Positions 43,485 through 56,200 of a DNA stretch of 64,000 nucleotides are shown here, one piece after another. Position 1 is the stretch's first letter. Every line of letters starts with the position of its first letter. The notes under the pieces were generated by a model that worked only from the letters and a program-made list of their open reading frames with translations, was not told the origin of the DNA and did not search any database. Origin of the DNA: Hippasteria phrygiana (taxonomy: Eukaryota > Echinodermata > Asteroidea > Valvatida > Goniasteridae). The stretch covers positions 186,001 through 250,000 of the forward strand of contig JAZGUH010000528.1 in assembly GCA_037893225.1 (NCBI GenBank), in the 5' to 3' direction. Both the position numbers and the translations under genes were made by a program.

Positions 43485-46400
43485 GTTCATCGGACTTCAC
43501 GGTGCCCAACTTGGCGACCTACCTGCGCATAGAGACCATCTGGGACGAGACCATGGTTTCCTAATGAAGGCTGGCAGTTGCAGTCAAAACGTCGCGGTCC
43601 ACATCGCTGATTACATCGTGAGACAACGAGTAAGAATTACTTTCATTATTAACCTCAGAAAATACTTTTAAAATGGTTCCTGTATCAACATCTTAATTGT
43701 CTCCCCTTACAGGTTCATCGGGCTTCACGGTGCCTAACTCAGCGACTTTTGCGGCCTCCCTGCGCAACCAGTCTATCCGGGACGACGAGACAATGATTTC
43801 CTGATGAAGGCTTGCAGTTGCCGTCGAAACGTCGCAGTCCACATCGTTGACTCCATCGTTAGACGAGTAAGAATTACTTACAATTATCACCTTTAAAGAA
43901 ATAGTTAAAAAATGCAAACCTAAAAATACTAATAAAATGTTTCCTGTATCGACACATTTGCATATGATTTGTCTAAATTTCTTTCCAACATCTTAATTGT
44001 CTCCCCTTACAGGTTCATCGGACTTCACGGTGCCCAAGTCGGCGACCTTTGTGGCCTACCTGCGCAACGAGAACATCCGGGACGACGAGACCATGGTTTC
44101 CTGATGAAGACGAGCAGTTGCAGTCAAAACGTCGGGATCCACATCGTGGACTACATCTTGATACGAGTAAGAATTACTAAAATTATTACCCTTAAAGAAA
44201 TAGTTTTAAAAATGCAACCCTAAAAATACTTCTAAAAGTTTTTTCTGTATGAATACCTTTGCATGTGATTTGTCTAAATTTCTTTCCAACATCGTAATTG
44301 TCTCCCCTGACAGGTTCATCGGACTTCACGGTGCCCAACTTGGCGACTCTTGCCGCCTACTTGCGCAAGGAGACCATCCGGGACGAAGAGACCGTGGTTT
44401 ACTGATGAAGACGAGCAGTTGCAGTCCAAACGTCGGGATCCACATCGTGGACTACATCTTGATACGAGTAAGAATTACTAAAATTATTACCCTTAAAGAA
44501 ATAGTTTTAAAAATGCAACCCTAAAAATACTTCTAAAAGTTTTTTCTGTATGAATACCTTTGCTTGTGATTTGTCTAAATTTCTTTCCAACATCATAATT
44601 GTCTCCCCTGACAGGTTCATCGGACTTCACGGTGCCCAACTTGGCGTCTCTTGCCGCCTACCTGCGAAAGGAGACCATCCGGGACGAAGAGACCGTGGTT
44701 TACTGATGGAGGCTTGCAATTGCCGTCGAAACGTCGCAGTCCACATCGTTGACTCCATCGTGAGACGAGTAAGAATTACTTACAATTATTACCTTTAAAG
44801 AAGTTAGTTTAAAAATGCAACCCTAAAAATACTTATAAAATGTTTCCTGTATCGACACCTTTGCATATGATTTGTCTAAATTTCTTTCCAACATCGTAAT
44901 TGTCTCCCCTGACAGGTTCATCGGACTTCACGGTGCCCAACTTGGCGACTCTTGCCGCCTACTTGCGCAAGGAGACCATCCGGGACGAAGAGACCGTGGT
45001 TTACTGATGAAGACGAGCAGTTGCAGTCAAAACGTCGGGATCCACATCGTGGACTACATCTTGATACGAGTAAGAATTACTAAAATTATTACCCTTAAAG
45101 AAATAGTTTTAAAAATGCAACCCTAAAAATACTTCTAAAAGTTTTTTCTGTATGAATACCTTTGCATGTGATTTGTCTAAATTTCTTTCCAACATCGTAA
45201 TTGTCTCCCCTTATAGGTTCATCGGACTTCACGTTGCCCAACTTGGCGACTCTTGCCGCCTACTTGCGCAAGGAGACCATCCGGGACGAAGAGACCGTGG
45301 TTTACTGATGGAGGCTTGCAATTGCCGTCGAAACGTCGCAGTCCACATCGTTGACTCCATCGTGAGACGAGTAAGAATTACTTACAATTAGTACCTTTAA
45401 AGAAGTAGTTTAAAAATGCAACCCTAAAAATACTTATAAAATGTTTCCTGTATCGACACCTTTGCATATGATTTGTCTAAATTTCTTTCCAACATCGTAA
45501 TTGTCTCCCCTTATAGGTTCATCGGACTTCACGGTGCCCAACTTGGCGACTCTTGCCGCCTATTTGTTCAAGGAGACCATCCGGGACGAAGAGACCGTGG
45601 TTTACTGATGGAGGCTTGCAATTGCCGTCGAAACGTCGCAGTCCACATCGTTGACTCCATCGTGAGACGAGTAAGAATTACTTACAATTATTACCTTTAA
45701 AGAAGTAGTTTAAAAATGCAACCCTAAAAATACTTATAAAATGTTTCCTGTATCGACACCTTTGCATATGATTTGTCTAAATTTCTTTCCAACATCGTAA
45801 TTGTCTCCCCTGACAGGTTCATCGGACTTCACGGTGCCCAAGTCAGCGGCCATTGCTGCCTACCTGCGCAAGGAGACCATCCAGGAAGACAAGACCATGG
45901 TTTCCTGATGAAGGCTAGCAGTCGAAACGTCGCGGTCCACATCGACTACATCGTGAGACAGCGGATAAGTATTGCTTTCATTATGATACTCAAAAAACAA
46001 CCTCAAAAAATACAACCTTAAAAAATACTAAGTAACAAATCTGTAAAAATTCAACTCTAAAAATTCAAGCTGAAAAAGCTTTATAAATTCAAGCTTAAAA
46101 ATGTAACCTAAAAAATTCCACGCTAAAAAACTTTCAAAATTCAACCTAAAAAACTATACTTGAAAAATTCCACGTTAAAAAAGCTTAAAAACTTCAACCC
46201 CAAAAATTGCACCTTAAAAATTATAGAAATTCAAGCTAACAAAGCTTTAAAAATTCCACTGAAAAATAATTATATTTAAAAATTCATCAAACATTTCCTA
46301 TAAAAAATATTAAACACCCTTAAAGCTTAAACAATATATACATCCAAACAATTTAAAAGAATTCAACCTAAAACAAATCCACCTAAAATGATAACGAAAC

Positions 46401-46752
46401 CTAAAAATTGCAACCTAAAATCTTTAAAAATTCAACCCCTAAATGGAAACTAAACAATATTTGAAAATTTAACCTAAAAAATGTCACCTAAAAAATCCAA
46501 GGTAAATAAATGTTTTTAAAAATTCGATTTAAAAAGGCAAGCTAACAAAGTTTTAAAATTCCACTTAAAAAATTCGAGCTAAATACTACCTAAAAATACA
46601 ACCTAACAACACAACCTAAAAATTTCTATCACCAAAATATAATCTAAATCTTAAAAAAATACATCATGAAATACTTTTTACATGTTCCTGTATCAATACC
46701 TTTGCATATGATTTGTCTAAATGTCTTGCCAACATCTTGTCTCCCCTTATAG
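43485..46752 (+). repeat. higher-order repeat 1 (3268 bp)
   Basis: Nine exon-like blocks start at 43485, 43713, 44013, 44314, 44615, 44916, 45217, 45517 and 45817, followed by an A-rich spacer of about 0.72 kb. The first three and last two blocks match the other two higher-order repeats. Blocks 4-6 differ, and blocks 4 and 6 look recombinant. Confidence 0.93.
44013..44166 (+). repeat. representative exon-like block (154 nt)
   Basis: A 3' splice-site-like tgtctccccttacag precedes it and gtaagaat follows. The reading frame starting at its second base is open throughout (FIGLHGAQVGDLCGLPAQ...). The frame starting at the third base gives SSDFTVPKSATFVAYL... and stops at a conserved TGA. The first frame stops near the end in the standard monomer. 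Block lengths 136, 145 and 154 differ by nine and are all 1 modulo 3. The next block therefore cannot continue the same frame if spliced, so a multi-exon protein is unlikely as it stands. Confidence 0.8.
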
Positions 46753-49700
46753 GTTCATCGGACTTCACGGTGCCCAACTTGGCGACCTACCTGCGCATAG
46801 AGACCATCTGGGACGAGACCATGGTTTCCTAATGAAGGCTGGCAGTTGCAGTCAAAACGTCGCGGTCCACATCGCTGATTACATCGTGAGACAACGAGTA
46901 AGAATTACTTTCATTATTAACCTCAGAAAATACTTTTAAAATGGTTCCTGTATCAACATCTTAATTGTCTCCCCTCACAGGTTCATCGGGCTTCACGGTG
47001 CCTAACTCAGCGACTTTTGCGGCCTCCCTGCGCAACCAGTCTATCCGGGACGACGAGACAATGATTTCCTGATGAAGGCTTGCAGTTGCCGTCGAAACGT
47101 CGCAGTCCACATCGTTGACTCCATCGTTAGACGAGTAAGAATTACTTACAATTATCACCTTTAAAGAAATAGTTAAAAAATGCAAACCTAAAAATACTAA
47201 TAAAATGTTTCCTGTATCGACACATTTGCATATGATTTGTCTAAATTTCTTTCCAACATCTTAATTGTCTCCCCTTACAGGTTCATCGGACTTCACGGTG
47301 CCCAAGTCGGCGACCTTTGTGGCCTACCTGCGCAACGAGAACATCCGGGACGACGAGACCATGGTTTCCTGATGAAGACGAGCAGTTGCAGTCAAAACGT
47401 CGGGATCCACATCGTGGACTACATCTTGATACGAGTAAGAATTACTAAAATTATTACCCTTAAAGAAATAGTTTTAAAAATGCAACCCTAAAAATACTTC
47501 TAAAAGTTTTTTCTGTATGAATACCTTTGCATGTGATTTGTCTAAATTTCTTTCCAACATCGTAATTGTCTCCCCTTATAGGTTCATCGGACTTCACGTT
47601 GCCCAACTTGGCGACTCTTGCCGCCTACTTGCGCAAGGAGACCATCCGGGACGAAGAGACCGTGGTTTACTGATGGAGGCTTGCAATTGCCGTCGAAACG
47701 TCGCAGTCCACATCGTTGACTCCATCGTGAGACGAGTAAGAATTACTTACAATTAGTACCTTTAAAGAAGTAGTTTAAAAATGCAACCCTAAAAATACTT
47801 ATAAAATGTTTCCTGTATCGACACCTTTGCATATGATTTGTCTAAATTTCTTTCCAACATCGTAATTGTCTCCCCTGACAGGTTCATCGGACTTCACGGT
47901 GCCCAAGTCGGCGGCCTTTGTGGCCTGGCTGCGCAACGAGAACATCCGGGACGACGAGACCATGGTTTCCTGATAAAGACGAGCAGTTGCAGTCAAAACG
48001 TCGGGATCCACATCGTGGACTACATCTTGATACGAGTAAGAATTACTAAAATTATTACCCTTAAAGAAATAGTTTTAAAAATGCAACCCTAAAAATACTT
48101 CTAAAAGTTTTTTCTGTATGAATACCTTTGCTTGTGATTTGTCTAAATTTCTTTCCAACATCATAATTGTCTCCCCTGACAGGTTCATCGGACTTCACGG
48201 TGCCCAACTTGGCGTCTCTTGCCGCCTACCTGCGCAAGGAGACCATCCGGGACGAAGAGACCGTGGTTTACTGATGGGGCTTGCAATTGCCGTCGAAACG
48301 TCGCAGTCCACATCGTTGACTCCATCGTGAGACGAGTAAGAATTACTTACAATTATTACCTTTAAAGAAATAGTTTTAAAAATGCAACCCTAAAAATACT
48401 TCTAAAAGTTTTTTCTGTATGAATACCTTTGCATGTGATTTGTCTAAATTTCTTTCCAACATCATAATTGTCTCCCCTGACAGGTTCATCGGACTTCACG
48501 GTGCCCAACTTGGCGTCTCTTGCCGCCTACCTGCGCAAGGAGACCATCCGGGACGAAGAGACCGTGGTTTACTGATGGGGCTTGCAATTGCCGTCGAAAC
48601 GTCGCAGTCCACATCGTTGACTCCATCGTGAGACGAGTAAGAATTACTTACAATTATTACCTTTAAAGAAGTAGTTTAAAAATGCAACCCTAAAAATACT
48701 TATAAAATGTTTCCTGTATCGACACCTTTGCATATGATTTGTCTAAATTTCTTTCCAACATCGTAATTGTCTCCCCTTATAGGTTCATCGGACTTCACGG
48801 TGCCCAACTTGGCGACTCTTGCCGCCTATTTGTTCAAGGAGACCATCCGGGACGAAGAGACCGTGGTTTACTGATGGAGGCTTGCAATTGCCGTCGAAAC
48901 GTCGCAGTCCACATCGTTGACTCCATCGTGAGACGAGTAAGAATTACTTACAATTATTACCTTTAAAGAAGTAGTTTAAAAATGCAACCCTAAAAATACT
49001 TATAAAATGTTTCCTGTATCGACACCTTTGCATATGATTTGTCTAAATTTCTTTCCAACATCGTAATTGTCTCCCCTGACAGGTTCATCGGACTTCACGG
49101 TGCCCAAGTCAGCGGCCATTGCTGCCTACCTGCGCAAGGAGACCATCCAGGAAGACAAGACCATGGTTTCCTGATGAAGGCTAGCAGTCGAAACGTCGCG
49201 GTCCACATCGACTACATCGTGAGACAGCGGATAAGTATTGCTTTCATTATGATACTCAAAAAACAACCTCAAAAAATACAACCTTAAAAAATACTAAGTA
49301 ACAAATCTGTAAAAATTCAACTCTAAAAATTCAAGCTGAAAAAGCTTTATAAATTCAAGCTTAAAAATGTAACCTAAAAAATTCCACGCTAAAAAACTTT
49401 CAAAATTCAACCTAAAAAACTATACTTGAAAAATTCCACGTTAAAAAAGCTTAAAAACTTCAACCCCAAAAATTGCACCTTAAAAATTATAGAAATTCAA
49501 GCTAACAAAGCTTTAAAAATTCCACTGAAAAATAATTATATTTAAAAATTCATCAAACATTTCCTATAAAAAATATTAAACACCCTTAAAGCTTAAACAA
49601 TATATACATCCAAACAATTTAAAAGAATTCAACCTAAAACAAATCCACCTAAAATGATAACGAAACCTAAAAATTGCAACCTAAAATCTTTAAAAATTCA

Positions 49701-50018
49701 ACCCCTAAATGGAAACTAAACAATATTTGAAAATTTAACCTAAAAAATGTCACCTAAAAAATCCAAGGTAAATAAATGTTTTTAAAAATTCGATTTAAAA
49801 AGGCAAGCTAACAAAGTTTTAAAATTCCACTTAAAAAATTCGAGCTAAATACTACCTAAAAATACAACCTAACAACACAACCTAAAAATTTCTATCACCA
49901 AAATATAATCTAAATCTTAAAAAAATACATCATGAAATACTTTTTACATGTTCCTGTATCAATACCTTTGCATATGATTTGTCTAAATGTCTTGCCAACA
50001 TCTTGTCTCCCCTTATAG
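46753..50018 (+). repeat. higher-order repeat 2 (3266 bp)
   Basis: Blocks start at 46753, 46981, 47281, 47582, 47883, 48184, 48484, 48783 and 49083, then an A-rich spacer from about 49232. The order of block types is the same as in repeat 3, with only a handful of base differences seen (for example cctcacag versus ccttacag before the second block). Confidence 0.93.
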
Positions 50019-53000
50019 GTTCATCGGACTTCACGGTGCCCAACTTGGCGACCTACCTGCGCATAGAGACCATCTGGGACGAGACCATGGTTTCCTAATG
50101 AAGGCTGGCAGTTGCAGTCAAAACGTCGCGGTCCACATCGCTGATTACATCGTGAGACAACGAGTAAGAATTACTTTCATTATTAACCTCAGAAAATACT
50201 TTTAAAATGGTTCCTGTATCAACATCTTAATTGTCTCCCCTTACAGGTTCATCGGGCTTCACGGTGCCTAACTCAGCGACTTTTGCGGCCTCCCTGCGCA
50301 ACCAGTCTATCCGGGACGACGAGACAATGATTTCCTGATGAAGGCTTGCAGTTGCCGTCGAAACGTCGCAGTCCACATCGTTGACTCCATCGTTAGACGA
50401 GTAAGAATTACTTACAATTATCACCTTTAAAGAAATAGTTAAAAAATGCAAACCTAAAAATACTAATAAAATGTTTCCTGTATCGACACATTTGCATATG
50501 ATTTGTCTAAATTTCTTTCCAACATCTTAATTGTCTCCCCTTACAGGTTCATCGGACTTCACGGTGCCCAAGTCGGCGACCTTTGTGGCCTACCTGCGCA
50601 ACGAGAACATCCGGGACGACGAGACCATGGTTTCCTGATGAAGACGAGCAGTTGCAGTCAAAACGTCGGGATCCACATCGTGGACTACATCTTGATACGA
50701 GTAAGAATTACTAAAATTATTACCCTTAAAGAAATAGTTTTAAAAATGCAACCCTAAAAATACTTCTAAAAGTTTTTTCTGTATGAATACCTTTGCATGT
50801 GATTTGTCTAAATTTCTTTCCAACATCGTAATTGTCTCCCCTTATAGGTTCATCGGACTTCACGTTGCCCAACTTGGCGACTCTTGCCGCCTACCTGCGC
50901 AAGGAGACCATCCGGGACGAAGAGACCGTGGTTTACTGATGGAGGCTTGCAATTGCCGTCGAAACGTCGCAGTCCACATCGTTGACTCCATCGTGAGACG
51001 AGTAAGAATTACTTACAATTAGTACCTTTAAAGAAGTAGTTTAAAAATGCAACCCTAAAAATACTTATAAAATGTTTCCTGTATCGACACCTTTGCATAT
51101 GATTTGTCTAAATTTCTTTCCAACATCGTAATTGTCTCCCCTGACAGGTTCATCGGACTTCACGGTGCCCAAGTCGGCGGCCTTTGTGGCCTGGCTGCGC
51201 AACGAGAACATCCGGGACGACGAGACCATGGTTTCCTGATAAAGACGAGCAGTTGCAGTCAAAACGTCGGGATCCACATCGTGGACTACATCTTGCTTGA
51301 TACGAGTAAGAATTACTAAAATTATTACCCTTAAAGAAATAGTTTTAAAAATGCAACCCTAAAAATACTTCTAAAAGTTTTTTCTGTATGAATACCTTTG
51401 CTTGTGATTTGTCTAAATTTCTTTCCAACATCATAATTGTCTCCCCTGACAGGTTCATCGGACTTCACGGTGCCCAACTTGGCGTCTCTTGCCGCCTACC
51501 TGCGCAAGGAGACCATCCGGGACGAAGAGACCGTGGTTTACTGATGGGGCTTGCAATTGCCGTCGAAACGTCGCAGTCCACATCGTTGACTCCATCGTGA
51601 GACGAGTAAGAATTACTTACAATTATTACCTTTAAAGAAATAGTTTTAAAAATGCAACCCTAAAAATACTTCTAAAAGTTTTTTCTGTATGAATACCTTT
51701 GCTTGTGATTTGTCTAAATTTCTTTCCAACATCATAATTGTCTCCCCTGACAGGTTCATCGGACTTCACGGTGCCCAACTTGGCGTCTCTTGCCGCCTAC
51801 CTGCGCAAGGAGACCATCCGGGACGAAGAGACCGTGGTTTACTGATGGGGCTTGCAATTGCCGTCGAAACGTCGCAGTCCACATCGTTGACTCCATCGTG
51901 AGACGAGTAAGAATTACTTACAATTATTACCTTTAAAGAAGTAGTTTAAAAATGCAACCCTAAAAATACTTATAAAATGTTTCCTGTATCGACACCTTTG
52001 CATATGATTTGTCTAAATTTCTTTCCAACATCGTAATTGTCTCCCCTTATAGGTTCATCGGACTTCACGGTGCCCAACTTGGCGACTCTTGCCGCCTATT
52101 TGTTCAAGGAGACCATCCGGGACGAAGAGACCGTGGTTTACTGATGGAGGCTTGCAATTGCCGTCGAAACGTCGCAGTCCACATCGTTGACTCCATCGTG
52201 AGACGAGTAAGAATTACTTACAATTATTACCTTTAAAGAAGTAGTTTAAAAATGCAACCCTAAAAATACTTATAAAATGTTTCCTGTATCGACACCTTTG
52301 CATATGATTTGTCTAAATTTCTTTCCAACATCGTAATTGTCTCCCCTGACAGGTTCATCGGACTTCACGGTGCCCAAGTCAGCGGCCATTGCTGCCTACC
52401 TGCGCAAGGAGACCATCCAGGAAGACAAGACCATGGTTTCCTGATGAAGGCTAGCAGTCGAAACGTCGCGGTCCACATCGACTACATCGTGAGACAGCGG
52501 ATAAGTATTGCTTTCATTATGATACTCAAAAAACAACCTCAAAAAATACAACCTTAAAAAATACTAAGTAACAAATCTGTAAAAATTCAACTCTAAAAAT
52601 TCAAGCTGAAAAAGCTTTATAAATTCAAGCTTAAAAATGTAACCTAAAAAATTCCACGCTAAAAAACTTTCAAAATTCAACCTAAAAAACTATACTTGAA
52701 AAATTCCACGTTAAAAAAGCTTAAAAACTTCAACCCCAAAAATTGCACCTTAAAAATTATAGAAATTCAAGCTAACAAAGCTTTAAAAATTCCACTGAAA
52801 AATAATTATATTTAAAAATTCATCAAACATTTCCTATAAAAAATATTAAACACCCTTAAAGCTTAAACAATATATACATCCAAACAATTTAAAAGAATTC
52901 AACCTAAAACAAATCCACCTAAAATGATAACGAAACCTAAAAATTGCAACCTAAAATCTTTAAAGTTTATTTTCCATTTAGGGGTTAAATTTTTATTTGA

Positions 53001-53289
53001 AAATTCAACCTGAAAAATGTCACCCAAAAAATCCAAGTTAAATAAATGTTTGTAAAAATTAGATTTAAAAAGGCAAGCTAAAAAAGGTTTTAAAATTCTA
53101 CTTTAAAAATTCGAGCTAAAAACTACCTAAAAATACAACCTAACAACACAACCTAAAAATTTCTATCACCAAAATATAATCTAAATCTTTAAAAAATACA
53201 TCATGAAATACTTTTTACATGTTCCTGTATCAATACCTTAGCATATGATTTGTCTAAATGTCTTGGCAACATCTTGTCTCCCCTTATAG
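50019..53289 (+). repeat. higher-order repeat 3 (about 3271 bp)
   Basis: Blocks start at 50019, 50247, 50547, 50848, 51149, 51453, 51753, 52053 and 52353, with a spacer from about 52502. The block at 51149 has a 4-bp duplication (cttgcttgatac) not in repeat 2. The spacer carries the small inversion at about 52965-52995, and the sequence after it is more diverged than in repeats 1 and 2. Confidence 0.92.
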
Positions 53290-56200
53290 GTTCATCGGAC
53301 TTCACGGTGCCCAACTTGGCGACCTACCTGCGCCTAGAGACCATCCGGGACGAGACCATGGTTTCCTAATGAAGGCTGGCAGTTGCAGTCAAAACGTCGC
53401 GGTCCACATCGCTGATTACATCGTGAGACAAAGAGTAAGAATTACTTTCATTATTAACCTCAGAAAATACTTTTAAAATGGTTCCTGTATCAACATCTTA
53501 TTTGTCTCCCCTTACATGCAGGTTCATCGGACTTCACGGTGCCCAACTTGGCGACCTACCTGCGCCTAGAGACCATCCGGGACGAGACCATGGTTTCCTA
53601 ATGAAGGCTGGCAGTTGCAGTCAAAACGTCGCGGTCCACATCGCTGATTACATCGTGAGACAACGAGTACGAATTACTTTCATTATTAACATAAGAAAAT
53701 ACTTTTAAAATGGTTCCTGTATCAACATCTTAATTGTCTCCCCTTACAGGTTCATCGGACTTCACGGTGCCTAACTCAGCGACTTTTGCGGCCTCCCTGC
53801 GCAACCAGTCTATCCGGGACGACGAGACAATGGTGTCCTGATGAAGGCTTGCAGTTGCCGTCGAAACGTCGCAGTCCACATCGTTGACTCCATCGTTAGA
53901 CGAGTAAGAAGTACTTAAAATTATCACCTTCAAAGAAATAGTTAAAAAATGCAACCCTAAAAATACTAATAAAATGTTTCCTGTATCGACACATTTGCAT
54001 ATGATTTGTCTAAATTGCTTTCCAACATCTTAATTGTCTCCCCTTACAGGTTCATCGGACTTCACGGTGCCCAAGTCGGCGACCTTTGTGGCCTACCTGC
54101 GCAACGAGAACATCCGGGACGACGAGACCATGGTTTCCTGATGAAGACGAGCAGTTGCAGTCAAAACGTCGGGGTCCACATCGTGGACTACATCTTGATA
54201 CAACGAGTAAGAATTACTAAAATTATTACCCTTAAAGAAATAGTTTTAAAAATGCAACCCTAAAAATACTTATAAAATTGTTTTCTGTATAAATACCTTT
54301 GCATGTGATTTGTCTAAATTTCTTGCCAATATCTTGTCTCCCCTTATAGGTTCATTGGACGGTGCCCAACTTGGCGACCTTTGCGGCCTCCCTGCGCAAC
54401 CAGTCTATCCGGGACGACGAGACAATGGTTTCCTGATGAAGGCTTGCAGTTGCCGTCGAAACGTCGCAGTCCACATCGTTGACTCCATCGTTAGACGAGT
54501 AAGAAGTACCTAAAATTATCACCTTCAAAGAAATAGTTAAAAAATGCAACCCTAAAAATACTAATAAAATGTTTCCTGTATCGACACATTTGCATATGAT
54601 TTGTCTAAATTTCTTTCCAACATCTTAATTGTCTCCCGTTACAGGTTCATCGGACTTCACGGTGCCCAAGTCGGCGACCTTTGTGGCCTACCTGCGCAGC
54701 GAGAACATCCGGGACGACGAGACCATGGCTTCCTGATGAAGACGAGCAGTTGCAGTCAAAACGTCGGGGTCCACATCGTGGACTACATCTTGATACAACG
54801 AGTAAGAATTACTAAAATTATTACCCTTAAAGAAATAGTTTTAAAAATGCAACCCTAAAAATACTTCTAAAATTGTTTTCTGTATAAATACCTTTGCATG
54901 TGATTTGTCTAAATTTCTTGCCAACATCTTGTCTCCCCTTATAGGTTCATTGGACGGTGCCCAACTTGGCGACCTTTGCAGCCTACCTGCGCAAGGAGAC
55001 CATCCGGGACAAAGAGACCGTGGTTTACTGATGGAGGCTTGCAGTTGCAGTCCAAACGTGGCGGTCCACATCGCTGATTACATCGTGAGACAACGAGTAA
55101 GAATTACTTTCATGATTAACTTTAGAAAATACTTTTAAAATGTTTCCTGTATCAACACCTTAATTGTCTCCGCTTACAGGTTCATCGGACTTCACGGTGT
55201 CCAAGTCGGCGAACTTTGTGGCCTACCTGCGCAACCAGTGTATCCGGGACGACGAGACCATGGTTTCCTGATGAAGACGAGCAGTTGCAGTCCAAATGTC
55301 GCGGTCCACGTCGTCGACTACATCGTGAGACAACGAGTAAGGATTACTTAAAATGATTAACATTAAAAAATAATTTTAAAATGTTTCCTGTATCAACTTC
55401 TTAATTGTCTTCCGTTACAGGTTCATCGGACTTCACGGTGCCCAAGTCAGCGGCCATTGCTGCCTACCTGCGCAAGGAGACTATCCAGGAAGACGAGACC
55501 AAGGTTTCCTGATGAAGGCTAGCAGTCGAAACGTCGCGGTCTACATCGTAAGACAGCGGATAAGTATTGCTTTCATTATAATACATAAAAAACAACCTAA
55601 ACAAATACAACCTTAAAAAATACAAAGTAACAAATCTTTAAAAATTTAACCCTAAAAATTCATACTGAAAAAGCTTTATAAATGGAACCTTAAAAATTCA
55701 ACCTAAAAACTGCACTTAAAAAATTCCACTTAAAAAAATTTTTATTTAAAAATTCATCTAAAATTGTCTTATAAAAAAGATGAAACATCCTAAAAAGCTT
55801 AAACAATTCAAGCTAAAAAATCTAATTTAAATCTTTAAAAAATACAACATGAAATACTTTTAACATGTTTCCTGTAAAAATACATTTGCATATGATTTGT
55901 CTAAATGTATTGCCAACATCTTGTCTCCCCTTATAGGTTCATCGGACTTCACGGTGCCCAACTTGGCGACCTACCTGCGCAAAGAGACCATCCGGGACGA
56001 GACCATGGTTTCCTAATGAAGGCTGGCAGTTGCAGTCCGAACGTGGCGGTCCACATCGTTGACTACATCGTGAGACCACGAGTAAGAATGACTTTCATTA
56101 TTACCCTTAAACAAATAGTTTTAAAATGCAACCCTAAAAATACTTTTAAAATGTTTCCTGTATCAACACCTTTGCATATGATTTGTTTAAATTTCTTACC

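Noticed and set aside
44249..44524. Frames starting MNTFACDLSKFLSN... in many monomers taken as independent genes
   Set aside because: They run straight through the acceptor and donor sequences, many start at TTG rather than ATG, and they recur with every monomer. They are parts of the satellite, not separate genes.
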